In this document: piece by piece, positions 35,314 through 44,266 of the stretch | Numbering within the stretch: position 1 is the stretch's first letter | Layout of the letters: every line of letters starts with the position of its first letter | NCBI GenBank assembly: GCA_944383885.1 | Contig: CALWRF010000028.1 | Location: 1 to 64,000, forward strand | Reading direction: 5' to 3' | Length of the DNA: 64,000 bases | Origin: an uncultured Clostridia bacterium | GTDB taxonomy: Bacteria; Bacillota; Clostridia; Lachnospirales; Anaerotignaceae | Position numbers and translations under genes: made by a program | Notes under the pieces: model-generated | Seen by the model: the letters and a program-made list of their open reading frames with translations, nothing else | The model's database searches: none | What the model was told of the DNA's origin: nothing

Positions 35314-36816
35314 TTAAAGCATCTGTCTGTTATCTTTTAATAAAACATCGTGTGCTCCGCCTTCTACAATGCTTGTTGAAGATACCAAAGTAATTTTAGC
35401 TTTCTGCTGTAATTCAGGTATAGTAATGCAGCCGCAGTTGCACATTGTAGAACGTACTTTGCTTAATGAAAGCCTTACATTATCTTTAAGGCTTCCTGCG
35501 TAAGGAACGAATGAGTCAACACCTTCTTCAAACGAAAGTTTTTCTTCTCCGCCTAAGTCATAACGCTGCCAGTTTCTCGCTCTTGCGCTGCCTTCGCCCC
35601 AGTATTCTTTCATATAATTTCCATTGATGTTTACTTTCTTTGTAGGGCTTTCATCAAAACGGGCAAAATATCTTCCCAGCATTAAAAAGTCAGCACCCAT
35701 AGCAAGAGCAAGCGTTATATGGTAATCGTGCACTATGCCGCCGTCTGAACAAATAGGTACATAAATACCTGTTTCTTTAAAATACTCATCACGTGCTTTT
35801 GCAACCTCAATTAAAGCTGTAGCCTGTCCACGTCCTATACCCTTTTGTTCTCTTGTAATACATATAGCACCGCCGCCGATACCTACTTTAACAAAGTCAG
35901 CACCTGCTTCAGCAAGGAAACGGAATCCGTCGGCATCAACTACGTTGCCTGCGCCAATTTTAACTGTATCTCCGTATTTTTCTCTAACAAAGTCAAGAAC
36001 TATTTTCTGCCACTCACTGTAGCCTTCTGAACTGTCTATGCAAAGTACATCTGCTCCAGCATCAAGGAGTGCCGGTATACGTTCTGCATAATCTCTTGTA
36101 TTAATTCCGGCGCCTACCATATATCTTTTAGATGTATCAATTAACTCAAGTTCATTATCTTTATGCGAGTTATAGTCTTTTCTAAATACCATTGATACAA
36201 GTCTCTGGCTTTTATCTATAATAGGAAGACAGTTAAGTTTATTTTCCCAAATAATGTCATTTGCTTCCTTTAATGTTGTTTTGTCGTCAGCCCAAATAAG
36301 GTCTTCAAATTTAGTCATAAATTCTTTAACCTTTGTGCTGCTGTCCATTCTGCTTATACGGTAATCCCTGCTTGTTACAATACCTACAAGCTTACCGGTA
36401 GAGCTTCCGTCTTCTGTAACAGCAACTGTTGAATGACCCGTTTTTTTCTTTAAAGCTAATATATCTTCAAGAGTGCTTTCCGGACTGATATTAGAGTCGC
36501 TTACAACAAAACCAGCTCTGTAAGACTTAACTCTTGATACCATTTGAGCCTGACTTTCTATTGACTGTGAACCATAAATAAATGAAAGTCCGCCTTCACT
36601 GGCTAAAGCTACAGCAAGCTTGTCATCTGAAACAGACTGCATTATAGCTGAAGTCATAGGAATATTAAGTGAAATTTTAGGCGTTTCACCTTTTGCAAAT
36701 TTTACAAGAGGAGTTTTTAAACTTACATTAGCTGGTATGCATTGTGATGATGAGTAACCAGGTATAAGTAAATATTCTCCAAAAGTATGAGATGGTTCAT
36801 TAATATAAATTGCCAT
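35314..36816 (-). CDS. guaB: IMP dehydrogenase (divergent subfamily)
   Basis: A 500-aa enzyme that oxidises IMP to XMP in GMP synthesis. The start is ATG 36816, with AAGGAGAA 7 nt upstream. CBS domains occupy about residues 100-220 ([17 protein letters not shown]), inserted in the TIM barrel. The catalytic loop reads [20 protein letters not shown] rather than the usual GSICTTR, with the nucleophilic Cys retained. The N-terminus ([20 protein letters not shown]) is also unlike classical GuaB. This subfamily is common in gut Firmicutes. GMP reductase is less likely given the CBS domains and length. Confidence 0.92.
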   Translation of the reverse strand: MAIYINEPSHTFGEYLLIPGYSSSQCIPANVSLKTPLVKFAKGETPKISLNIPMTSAIMQSVSDDKLAVALASEGGLSFIYGSQSIESQAQMVSRVKSYRAGFVVSDSNISPESTLEDILALKKKTGHSTVAVTEDGSSTGKLVGIVTSRDYRISRMDSSTKVKEFMTKFEDLIWADDKTTLKEANDIIWENKLNCLPIIDKSQRLVSMVFRKDYNSHKDNELELIDTSKRYMVGAGINTRDYAERIPALLDAGADVLCIDSSEGYSEWQKIVLDFVREKYGDTVKIGAGNVVDADGFRFLAEAGADFVKVGIGGGAICITREQKGIGRGQATALIEVAKARDEYFKETGIYVPICSDGGIVHDYHITLALAMGADFLMLGRYFARFDESPTKKVNINGNYMKEYWGEGSARARNWQRYDLGGEEKLSFEEGVDSFVPYAGSLKDNVRLSLSKVRSTMCNCGCITIPELQQKAKITLVSSTSIVEGGAHDVLLKDNRQML

Positions 36817-37467
36817 AGTCTTATTCTCCTTATCCTTTATTAGCATTTTCCGTTATTTTATCCAAGCAGCTCTGCCATTTTAAAAAGCCATAATATATTC
36901 CGTCAACAGAACGCTGTTTAAAACAAAACTTATTTATTTACCTCTTATTTTAAGGCATTGATTATATAGACTTTAATTATAAACCCTGTTTTGGAAACTT
37001 AATTATTAAATCATTTAATAAAAAATATAATAAAATCCGCCAAACTGTATCATGCTAAATTAAATGCTTAATACAAAGCTTTTATTTATGTTCTAATATT
37101 GAACTTAATCATTTTGATAATAAAAAGACATCAGCTAATGTAAATCATTTTGTGATATCTTCTAATTGGTTAATTTTAATTAAAAACATTATTCAGTTAA
37201 CATAATTTAATAATAAATAAATGATTATTTATACCAATTATAAGTAGCCGCAAAGGTATTGTCAACAGGCTTTTTTACACGGTTTTTCATAATATGCTAT
37301 TTTCTTCTTAAAAATTATGAAATATAACTGTTTAAACGGTTGTTTGGTACATTACTTTAACAAATGATATAGTTTAAGGCATTTACATTGTTATATTATA
37401 TCACAAAATAATATGAAAGCAGTGGACATTTTTATAAATTTGTCCACTGCTTTTACATACTTTAAAA
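36817..37467. other. Long AT-rich intergenic region upstream of guaB
   Basis: 651 bp between the guaB start and the P-type ATPase stop codon. It contains the ATPase terminator at its right end and must contain the guaB promoter. A small dyad AACAGaacgCTGTT lies at 36905-36918. I looked for a purine riboswitch on the minus strand and did not find one, and no ORF with a plausible ribosome binding site is present. Confidence 0.5.
37416..37453 (-). terminator. Terminator downstream of the P1B-type ATPase
   Basis: Perfect 13-bp stem aaagcagtggaca/tgtccactgcttt with a 12-nt AT loop, 15 bp after the ATPase stop codon. Confidence 0.8.
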
Positions 37468-39360
37468 TTAACTGCTGAACTTACTGTTTTTCCATTTAAG
37501 AAGCATGGCAGAGTTTATAATAACCAGTACTGAACCTGCATTATGAACAAGTGCGCCTACTACCGGATTTAGTATTCCTGCCATCGCAAGTACAATAGCT
37601 ACAAAATTAAGTGTCATGGAAAAAGTTAAATTTAACTTAATCGCAGACATCATTCTTTTGGAAAGAGAAATTAAATGGGGAAGTTCATTTACTTCGTCAT
37701 TAACAAGAGCAATGTCGGCTGCGTCAACAGCAATATCACTCCCAATTCCCCCCATGGCAATTCCTACATCAGCTTTTTTTAGCGCCGGCGCGTCATTTAT
37801 TCCATCGCCAATCATGCAAATATGGTCTTTATTGCTCTTATAATAATCAATCCATTTCAGTTTATCTTCCGGAAGGCAATTTGCGTGTATTTCATTTATA
37901 TTAAGTTCTTTACCTATTGAATTTGCCGCCTTTTCGTTATCGCCTGTTAAAAGTACCGGTTCAACATGAATGCTTTTAAGTTTGGCTATTGTATCAAAAC
38001 TTTCACTTCTTATTATATCCGAAAGAGCTAAAAATCCGGCTAAAGAGTTGTTTATAGCCGTATATATTACAGTCGCCCCATTACACAAAAACTTCTGAGC
38101 TTCATTAATAATTCTTTCATCAATTAAAATATTGTTTTCCTGAAGCATTTTTAAATTTCCAGACAGAACAGAAACACCGTTAATTTCAGCCTTAACTCCT
38201 CTGCCGGGAACCATTTCAAACTGTTTTGCTTGAAAAACAGGCTCTTTAAATTCTTTTATATAACTGTTAACAACGGCTTTTCCTAAAGGATGTTCGGAGT
38301 ATCTTTCAGATGAAGCAGTAATGGAGTACAAATCATTATCCGAATATTTATCTGAAAAGCTTTTTACACATACAACATTTGGTTTTCCGTATGTAAGCGT
38401 ACCGGTTTTGTCAAATGTAATTTTATTAATAGAAGCCAAACGCTCCAAAGCATCACCTTCTTTTACAAGAAATCCATGTTTTGCAGCATTTCCTATAGCT
38501 GCCATAATTGCTGTTGGTGTTGCCAAAACAAGAGCGCATGGGCAGAATACAACAAGTATTGTTACACCTCTAATAATTTCGCCTGTTATAAGCCATGTAA
38601 GAGCCGCTGACGTTAAAGCAATAATAACTATCCATGTTGCCCATTTGTCAGCAATACCTACAATTTTAGCTTTATCTGCATCAGCCGATTGAACAAGCCG
38701 CACCATTCTTTGAATAGAACTGTCTTTCACTACTTTTAAAGCCTTCATTTCAAAAGAACCAAACATGTTAACTGTACCGCTTGAAACACTGTCGCCTGAT
38801 GTTTTATCAACCGGCAGCGATTCTCCTGTCATAACCGATTCATTTATTGAAGTCTGACCTGAAATTATAATTCCGTCAACAGGAATTGTTTCCCCAGGCA
38901 GAACTCTCAGTATATCCCCTATTTTTACTTTTTCAGCAGCAACTACTTCCTCTATACCGTTTTTTATAATTCGTGCAGTTTGCGGAGTAAGTTTAACAAG
39001 CTTTTCTATTCCAGCTCTTGCTTTTGCTACTGTTAAATCCTCAAGGAGTGCACCAAGCTGCATTATAAAAGCCACTTCGCCCGCAGCAAAATCCTCGCCT
39101 ATTAAAACTGAAGCTATAAGGGCTAATGAAACCAGCACATCAGCCTTTATATCAAATGAAGTAACAAGCCCTGTAAACGCTTCTAATATGATAGGTACAC
39201 CACAAAGAACAATAGCAATCCACGCAGAATTAAAAGGCAAATCAAAAATATCAAATATGCTTATTATTAATGAAATGCCCGATATAACAAGCAGAGTTAT
39301 ATCTTTTTTAATTCCGCCGTATTCCAGTAAACTTTCAATATATTTTACTAAAATTCTCAT
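37468..39360 (-). CDS. Heavy-metal-translocating P1B-type ATPase, no N-terminal HMA domain
   Basis: A 630-aa metal efflux pump. Landmarks are the actuator TGE (residues 178-180), the intramembrane CPC (273-275) in [13 protein letters not shown], the phosphorylated Asp317 (DKTGTLTYG) and the hinge GDGINDAP. It lacks the usual N-terminal metal-binding domain. The last helix region reads [12 protein letters not shown], where Zn/Cd pumps have HDGGT. Two CsoR-type operators sit just upstream, so copper-type regulation is likely, but the ion specificity is not settled by the sequence. Confidence 0.93.
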   Translation of the reverse strand: MRILVKYIESLLEYGGIKKDITLLVISGISLIISIFDIFDLPFNSAWIAIVLCGVPIILEAFTGLVTSFDIKADVLVSLALIASVLIGEDFAAGEVAFIMQLGALLEDLTVAKARAGIEKLVKLTPQTARIIKNGIEEVVAAEKVKIGDILRVLPGETIPVDGIIISGQTSINESVMTGESLPVDKTSGDSVSSGTVNMFGSFEMKALKVVKDSSIQRMVRLVQSADADKAKIVGIADKWATWIVIIALTSAALTWLITGEIIRGVTILVVFCPCALVLATPTAIMAAIGNAAKHGFLVKEGDALERLASINKITFDKTGTLTYGKPNVVCVKSFSDKYSDNDLYSITASSERYSEHPLGKAVVNSYIKEFKEPVFQAKQFEMVPGRGVKAEINGVSVLSGNLKMLQENNILIDERIINEAQKFLCNGATVIYTAINNSLAGFLALSDIIRSESFDTIAKLKSIHVEPVLLTGDNEKAANSIGKELNINEIHANCLPEDKLKWIDYYKSNKDHICMIGDGINDAPALKKADVGIAMGGIGSDIAVDAADIALVNDEVNELPHLISLSKRMMSAIKLNLTFSMTLNFVAIVLAMAGILNPVVGALVHNAGSVLVIINSAMLLKWKNSKFSS

Positions 39361-39374
39361 AACAGCCTCCTTTG

Positions 39375-39414
39375 TACCTATAGGTGTATATGTATATTAT
39401 ACCTATAGGGGTAT
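39375..39414 (-). promoter_or_regulatory. Tandem CsoR-type operators upstream of the ATPase
   Basis: ATACCTATAGGGGTAT (39399-39414) matches the TACC-N5-GGGGTA pattern of CsoR-family sites; a second, weaker copy TACCTATAGGTGTA lies at 39375-39388. The ATPase ATG at 39360 is only about 15 bp away, so binding would block the start region. The cognate CsoR is encoded 360 bp upstream. Confidence 0.7.
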
Positions 39415-39438
39415 AGGTTGTCAATGAGGCAAATAAAA

Positions 39439-39466
39439 AAACAGGATAAAACTATCTATCCTGTTT
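39439..39466 (-). terminator. Terminator downstream of csoR
   Basis: Perfect 10-bp stem aaacaggata/tatcctgttt with an 8-nt loop. On the minus strand it is followed by a run of T residues, so it would end a transcript coming from csoR before the ATPase promoter region. Confidence 0.75.
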
Positions 39467-39718
39467 CATATTATATAAAAACTATGTTTTATACATTTTA
39501 CAATTTTAGAAATGTTTTGTAAATAAATGGTTTAACCTCTTAAATCAGCAGTCGTTTGCTTTATAATAAATAAGAGCCAAAAATTAAAGGCTTTTATTTG
39601 ATTTAGCTTTGGCTCCATACTTCTGCTTACTCATCAAAAGCTTTAATAAAATGCGCTTTTAACAACAAGGTAACTACTTTTTGACTTTAACAAACATAAC
39701 AAAACTATTTAGCTTTAA

Positions 39719-39994
39719 TTAAGTCATGTTAGCAAATCTTTCTACAGCCTTTGTAAAACTTTCTATTGTTTTGTCAGCATCGCCATGTTCTATTCCATCA
39801 CGTACACAATGGTTTATATGACCTTCCAATACTACCTGCCCAACTTTATGCAAAGCTGATTTTGCAGCATTTATCTGTGAGAGAACATCTTCACACGGTA
39901 CATCTTCATCTACCATTCTGTCTATGGCCTGAACTTGACCTATTATTTTTTTCAGCCTGCGATGCAAGTTATCTGCGTCCATACATTGTCTCAT
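39719..39994 (-). CDS. csoR: CsoR/FrmR-family metal-responsive repressor
   Basis: A 91-aa all-helical repressor starting at ATG 39994 with a GGAGG site; the longer open frame to 40162 encodes a spurious hydrophobic extension. The Cu(I)-binding triad of CsoR is present as C34, H59 and C63 (VPCED; EGHINHC). The N-terminal DNA-binding helix has NLHRRLKKIIGQVQAI. CsoR leaves its operator when it binds Cu(I). Its own promoter region and that of the nearby P1B ATPase carry matching operator sequences. Confidence 0.88.
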   Translation of the reverse strand: MRQCMDADNLHRRLKKIIGQVQAIDRMVDEDVPCEDVLSQINAAKSALHKVGQVVLEGHINHCVRDGIEHGDADKTIESFTKAVERFANMT

Positions 39995-40007
39995 ATTCAA
40001 AACCTCC

Positions 40008-40023
40008 ATACTTAAAGGGGTAT
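40008..40023 (-). promoter_or_regulatory. CsoR-type operator upstream of csoR
   Basis: ATACTTAAAGGGGTAT, 14 of 16 positions identical to the site before the ATPase. It lies immediately upstream of the csoR ribosome binding site, which fits autorepression. Confidence 0.65.
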
Positions 40024-40197
40024 AGGTATATTTTATCACTTTAAAATAAACTGTCAATAAGCCGGCAAAAAACACAACAACTAAAGCTAAGCCAAACGCC
40101 GATGCAGCGCGCCAAATGAAATATTTGCTTAAAAGCCGTACGAAATGCTGATTTACAGACATTTAATTATATTTATGTTTCATTATGGCACCTAACA

Positions 40198-40551
40198 TTA
40201 ATTTAGCTGTTTATTTATCCATGCCATAATCAAATTAACAATTTTCTCCTGCTGTATTTCAGTTAACATCTTATTTTCAGGCACGTTATACCACTTTTTA
40301 AGGCACTTTCGGCAGCAGCAGGCTGTACCATGCTGAGCTTTAAAAACCGGGTGTCCTTTTATTGGTGTTTGTCTGCCGTCATTTGGAATATATGCCGGAG
40401 AAAGCCTTAAACGCACAAAATCAGCCGCATGGATTCTTATGGTATCAAGACCTTTTTCATTTATATATTTTAAATCGTTTTTGTCAAGCTTAAAGCTGCT
40501 TCTAAAATTAGATTTACTTAGTTTTTCAAGCGCTTCTTCAATACTCTGCAT
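40198..40551 (-). CDS. DUF4186 family protein
   Basis: A 117-aa protein starting at ATG 40551 with AGAAGG 8 nt upstream (the longer frame begins at a TTG). It shows the conserved DUF4186 stretch DTIRIHAADFVRLRLSPAYIPNDGRQTPIKGHPVF, then the His/Cys cluster QHGTACCCRKCLKKWY that looks metal-binding. The function of the family is unknown. It lies alone between csoR and pnp on the minus strand. Confidence 0.85.
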   Translation of the reverse strand: MQSIEEALEKLSKSNFRSSFKLDKNDLKYINEKGLDTIRIHAADFVRLRLSPAYIPNDGRQTPIKGHPVFKAQHGTACCCRKCLKKWYNVPENKMLTEIQQEKIVNLIMAWINKQLN

Positions 40552-40578
40552 GTATATTACCTTCTGCAAAATACAAAT

Positions 40579-40614
40579 ACAGCGCTTCCTTGTTTGTATT
40601 AAGGAAAACGCTGT
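40579..40614 (-). terminator. Terminator downstream of pnp
   Basis: Imperfect stem acagcg-c-ttcctt / aaggaa-aa-cgctgt, 13 bp after the pnp stop codon on the minus strand. Confidence 0.65.
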
Positions 40615-40627
40615 TTGTTAAATATCA

Positions 40628-42739
40628 TTATTTCTTAGCGTCTTTTATAGAAAGATTAAGTCTTCCCTGCTGGTCAATTTCTAATAATTTAACAGTTACT
40701 TCATCGCCAACATGAAGAACATCTTCTACTTTGTTGACACGCTCTTTTGAAATTTTAGAAATATGGACAAGACCTTCTTTTCCCGGAGCAATCTCAACAA
40801 AAGCGCCAAAATTCATTATTCTTGTAACTTTGCCTTCATAAATCATGCCAGGTTCTGGGTCCATTGTAATTGCTTTAATCATATCGACAGCTTTCTGCAT
40901 CATAGCTGTATCATCGCCTTTAATAAACACTCTTCCGTCATCTTCAGTGTCTATTGTGCAGCCTGTAAGCTCTATAATTTTCTTAATAGTTTTTCCTCTT
41001 GGACCTATAAGTTCTGCAATCTTGTCAACATCAATAGTGAGGTTAACAATCTTAGGCGCGTATTTAGAAAGCTCTTTTCTCGGCTCAGCTATGCATTTAA
41101 GAAGAACTTCATCTATAATATAGTCGCGGGCGCGTTTGGTCTGTTCAAGAGCCTGCTCTATCATTTTAAATGTAAGACCTTTAATCTTCATATCCATTTG
41201 TATAGCTGTAATTCCTTTATGTGTTCCGGCAACTTTAAAATCCATATCGCCGAAAAAGTCTTCAAGACCCTGAATATCCGTAATCATAACAAAGTCGTCA
41301 TCTGTTTCTCCTGTTACAAGACCAACTGAAATACCTGCTACAGGGCGTTTAATAGGAACACCGGCAGCCATAAGCGAAAGTGTTGAGCCGCAAACACTGG
41401 CTTGGCTTGTAGAACCGTTAGAGCTCATAATATCAGATACAAGCCTTATAGCGTAAGGAAATTCTTCCTCATCAGGTATAACAGGCAAAAGCGCCCTTTC
41501 CGCAAGAGCACCATGACCGATTTCACGCCTTCCCGGACCTCTTGATGTTTTAGCTTCGCCGGTTGTAAAGCCAGGCATGTTATAATGGTGAATATATCTT
41601 TTTGAAACTTCAGACGTGTCAAGACCGTCAAGTTTCTGTATTTCAGCCAAAGCTCCCAATGTAGTTACAGTAAGGCACTGTGTTTGACCTCTTGAAAAAA
41701 GTGCCGAGCCGTGTGTCCTTGGAAGCAAATCTATTTCCGCATGCAGCGGACGGATTTCCTCAAGACCTCTTCCGTCTGGACGTCTGTGGTCGCGAAGTAT
41801 CATGTGACGGACAGTCATTTTCTCAAATTTATAAATAGCATCGTTTACTGTCTGCTCAACCTTTTCTTCATCTCCAAGTATCTCAGCTATTTTTTCAGAA
41901 AGGCTTGAAAGTACTTCCTCAGTAATTTCATTTATTTTAATATCTCTTTCCTGTTTTTTCTCAGCCACAACAGCGTTTTCCATTCTTGGAGTTGTTATAT
42001 ATTCGCTTATAAGATTATAAACATCCTCATTAACAGCATACTCTTCGTACTCTTGTTTTTTAAGACCTTCAGCTTCTACAATAGTATCAATAAAATCAAC
42101 TATTTTAACATTTTCTTCATGGGCAAGACGGATTGCCTTCATCATTATATCATTAGGAACTTCGCTTGCTCCGGCTTCAATCATCATTACCTTATCTTTT
42201 TTAGAAACAACTGTAAGGGAAAGTTTGCTTATATCTCTTTGCGCTGAATCTGGATTAACAATAAGCTCATCATCTATAAGACCTATATTTACGGAGCCGA
42301 CAGGGTCTGTAAAAGGTATGTCTGAAATTGAAAGGGCTATTGACGCTCCCCACAAAGCGGCAATTTCCGGCTGGCAATCCTGATCTACGCTTAAAACTGT
42401 AGCTACAACTGCTACATCGTTTCTGTAGTCTTTAGGGAAAAGCGGACGTATAGGTCTGTCTATGCATCTTGCGGCAAGTATAGCCTTCTCGCTCGGACGC
42501 CCCTCTCTTTTAATAAATCCGCCCGGAATTTTACCCACTGAATAAAGCCTTTCTTCATAATCAATGCTGAGAGGGAAAAAATCTATGCCTTCTCGCGGCT
42601 TATCTGAAGCTGTAGCTGTAACAAGCACTACTGTATCGCCATAGTGCACAAGTGCAGCGCCGTTAGCCTGCTCGGCAACACGTCCAATATCAACACTGAG
42701 TGTACGACCTGCTACTTCTGTTTTATAAGTTCTGTACAT
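40628..42739 (-). CDS. pnp: Polyribonucleotide nucleotidyltransferase (PNPase)
   Basis: A 703-aa phosphorolytic 3'-5' exoribonuclease. Two RNase PH domains flank a helical linker; the second holds the active-site region (SDIMSSNGSTSQASVCG). Next come a KH domain (IAELIGPRGKTIKKIIE) and an S1 domain (GMIYEGKVTRIMNFGAFVEI). It is preceded by a long hairpin leader and by rpsO, the same order as in most bacteria. Confidence 0.98.
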   Translation of the reverse strand: MYRTYKTEVAGRTLSVDIGRVAEQANGAALVHYGDTVVLVTATASDKPREGIDFFPLSIDYEERLYSVGKIPGGFIKREGRPSEKAILAARCIDRPIRPLFPKDYRNDVAVVATVLSVDQDCQPEIAALWGASIALSISDIPFTDPVGSVNIGLIDDELIVNPDSAQRDISKLSLTVVSKKDKVMMIEAGASEVPNDIMMKAIRLAHEENVKIVDFIDTIVEAEGLKKQEYEEYAVNEDVYNLISEYITTPRMENAVVAEKKQERDIKINEITEEVLSSLSEKIAEILGDEEKVEQTVNDAIYKFEKMTVRHMILRDHRRPDGRGLEEIRPLHAEIDLLPRTHGSALFSRGQTQCLTVTTLGALAEIQKLDGLDTSEVSKRYIHHYNMPGFTTGEAKTSRGPGRREIGHGALAERALLPVIPDEEEFPYAIRLVSDIMSSNGSTSQASVCGSTLSLMAAGVPIKRPVAGISVGLVTGETDDDFVMITDIQGLEDFFGDMDFKVAGTHKGITAIQMDMKIKGLTFKMIEQALEQTKRARDYIIDEVLLKCIAEPRKELSKYAPKIVNLTIDVDKIAELIGPRGKTIKKIIELTGCTIDTEDDGRVFIKGDDTAMMQKAVDMIKAITMDPEPGMIYEGKVTRIMNFGAFVEIAPGKEGLVHISKISKERVNKVEDVLHVGDEVTVKLLEIDQQGRLNLSIKDAKK

Positions 42740-42761
42740 TCCAAAATCTCCTTTTTAATCC

Positions 42762-42832
42762 GCACCATGGATGTTCAGCTTTAAAAACAAATTAAAAATA
42801 ATTTTGTTTGCAAAGCTAAATATCCATAGTGC
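42762..42832 (-). promoter_or_regulatory. Long imperfect hairpin in the pnp leader
   Basis: Segments gcaccatggat and agctttaaaaacaaa pair with tttgtttgcaaagct and atccatagtgc across about 71 nt, with small internal loops. It lies 23 nt upstream of the pnp start. In E. coli a duplex in the pnp leader is cut by RNase III and used for PNPase autoregulation. A similar role here is inferred from position only. Confidence 0.5.
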
Positions 42833-42858
42833 TTTACTAAATTAAAACAACAACTTAT

Positions 42859-42896
42859 ACAACAATAGAGAGGAGCTATCTCCTCTCTATTGTTGT
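42859..42896 (-). terminator. 17-bp perfect hairpin between rpsO and pnp
   Basis: Arms 42859-42875 and 42880-42896 pair perfectly around a 4-nt loop, 8 bp after the rpsO stop codon. There is no clean T-run on the minus strand, so it may act as a leaky terminator or processing site rather than a full stop before pnp. Confidence 0.65.
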
Positions 42897-42904
42897 TAAA
42901 ATAA

Positions 42905-43162
42905 TTACTTTCTAAGACCAAGCTCATTAATAAGGCTACGATATTTTTCAATATCCTTATTTTTGAGATAGTTAAGAAGACCCCTTCTCTGACCTACCAT
43001 TTTAAGAAGACCCCTTCTTGAATGATGGTCTTTCTTGTGTAATTTGAGGTGCTCTGTAAGAAGGTCGATTCTTGCTGAAAGAAGAGCAATCTGAACCTCT
43101 GGAGAGCCTGTGTCATTAGGTGTTCTGCCGTATTTAGCAATAATTTCTGCTTTGTTAATCAT
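42905..43162 (-). CDS. rpsO: 30S ribosomal protein S15
   Basis: A small 85-aa helical protein that binds 16S rRNA early in 30S assembly. The start is ATG 43162 with AGGAGG; the open frame runs 8 codons further. Family features are [36 protein letters not shown] and [11 protein letters not shown]. It is followed by pnp. Confidence 0.98.
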   Translation of the reverse strand: MINKAEIIAKYGRTPNDTGSPEVQIALLSARIDLLTEHLKLHKKDHHSRRGLLKMVGQRRGLLNYLKNKDIEKYRSLINELGLRK

Positions 43163-43197
43163 TTTTGTTTCCTCCTGAAAATACATTTAATATTAAT

Positions 43198-43242
43198 CCG
43201 TCAGCCAAGTATGGGATGGAGAAACCACATGCTGGGCAGCGG
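43198..43242 (-). promoter_or_regulatory. Candidate S15 autoregulatory leader of rpsO
   Basis: The rpsO leader can form a closing CCG/CGG pair, a GCCxAG/CTTGGC stem and an inner TGG-tttct-CCA hairpin about 35 nt before the start codon. S15 commonly represses its own mRNA through leader structures that differ between phyla. The fold was drawn by hand. Confidence 0.4.
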
Positions 43243-43304
43243 AATCACGACTTTTACATTTTATCACACATAAAAAAATATTGCAACATAATTATGTTAA
43301 TAAC

Positions 43305-44255
43305 TTAATATCTGCCATCCCATTTTTTAAATTCGTTGGAAGAAAAGTATTCCTTTGTAATAGATTTATCTTTTTCAAGTCTTTTGGACAGTTCTTCTAT
43401 ACCGGAAAACTTTTTTTCGCCCCTTAAGTATTCAAAAAAATAAGTCTTAATATATTTACCGTATATGTCTTTGCTGAAACCAAATATATTTGTTTCAACC
43501 GTTCTTTCACATCCGTTAACCGTAGGATTAGAGCCTACATTTGTCATGCTTATATACGCTTTGTTATCAATAACCGTTTTTGTAGCGTAAACTCCGTCGC
43601 CCGGCAGCATTTTTTTTATATCAGGTCTTATATTTGCTGTTGGGAAATTCATTTTTCTCCCTATTCTGCGCCCTTGTCGTACAAGACCATACACAAAATA
43701 CGGCTCAGATAAAAGTTCATTGGCAAGCTTTATGTCATGCTCTGCCAAAGCTTCCCTTATTCTTGTAGAACTTACTCTTTTGCCGTAAAGCTCTACAGCC
43801 GGAACCTTTATAACTTCAGCACCATACCTTTGACCTACTTTTTTAAGCAGCTCATAATCACCTTTTGCCCCTCTGCCAAAGTGGTAATCGTACCCTACAA
43901 CAAGCACACGGCACTTCATTTTTTCAAATATTATTTCAGATGCGAATTTCTCAGGGTCAGTTGACGCAAACTCACTTGTAAACGGATATTCAACATACAA
44001 ATCAATGCCAAGCTTTTCCAGTATCTGTGTTTTTTCTTCAGGGCTTAAAATAAGTGCCAAATTTTTCCTGTTGCCGAATAAAAACATCGGATGCGGAGAA
44101 AATGAAAAAACTACTGATTTAATATTAAGTTTTTTGGCATGCTGTTTAGTAATGCCTATTAAAGCCCTATGACCTAAATGAATTCCGTCAAAATTGCCAA
44201 GGGTTATAGCCGTAGGTGAATTTTGTGTAATTTCCTGATTAATAATATGTTCCAT
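43305..44255 (-). CDS. ribF: Bifunctional riboflavin kinase / FAD synthetase
   Basis: A 316-aa enzyme that turns riboflavin into FMN and FAD. The N-terminal nucleotidyltransferase has LGNFDGIHLGHR and SSTRIREAL; the C-terminal kinase has GRKMNFPTANI and GDGVYATK. ATG 44255 is preferred, with AAAGG at 8-nt spacing, over an in-frame GTG at 44264. It follows truB by 11 nt, as in many Firmicutes. Confidence 0.97.
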   Translation of the reverse strand: MEHIINQEITQNSPTAITLGNFDGIHLGHRALIGITKQHAKKLNIKSVVFSFSPHPMFLFGNRKNLALILSPEEKTQILEKLGIDLYVEYPFTSEFASTDPEKFASEIIFEKMKCRVLVVGYDYHFGRGAKGDYELLKKVGQRYGAEVIKVPAVELYGKRVSSTRIREALAEHDIKLANELLSEPYFVYGLVRQGRRIGRKMNFPTANIRPDIKKMLPGDGVYATKTVIDNKAYISMTNVGSNPTVNGCERTVETNIFGFSKDIYGKYIKTYFFEYLRGEKKFSGIEELSKRLEKDKSITKEYFSSNEFKKWDGRY

Positions 44256-44266
44256 TTTTCGCACCT

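Larger units (their letters stand above)
39361..39718. other. Intergenic region between csoR and the ATPase gene
   Basis: 358 bp. The left part holds two CsoR-type sites directly upstream of the ATPase. The middle has a terminator hairpin. Further right (39573-39615) a second stem, gagccaaa/tttggctc, could also end the csoR transcript. One 16-codon open frame occurs but has no ribosome binding site. Confidence 0.55.

Noticed and set aside
37318..37368. Short plus-strand ORF in the guaB-ATPase gap
   Set aside because: Fewer than 20 codons, no ribosome binding site, and an AT-rich sequence expected to give such frames by chance.
36817..37415. Purine riboswitch before guaB
   Set aside because: The TATA...TATGG and TCTACC-like core was not found on the minus strand; the region is AT-rich without a three-way junction pattern.
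39584..39634. Sixteen-codon basic ORF between csoR and the ATPase (minus strand)
   Set aside because: No ribosome binding site, and it overlaps one arm of a hairpin that is better explained as a transcription terminator.
39995..40162. N-terminal hydrophobic extension of CsoR
   Set aside because: The open frame reaches 40162, but it covers the operator and the GGAGG site for ATG 39994, and CsoR proteins have no membrane helix.
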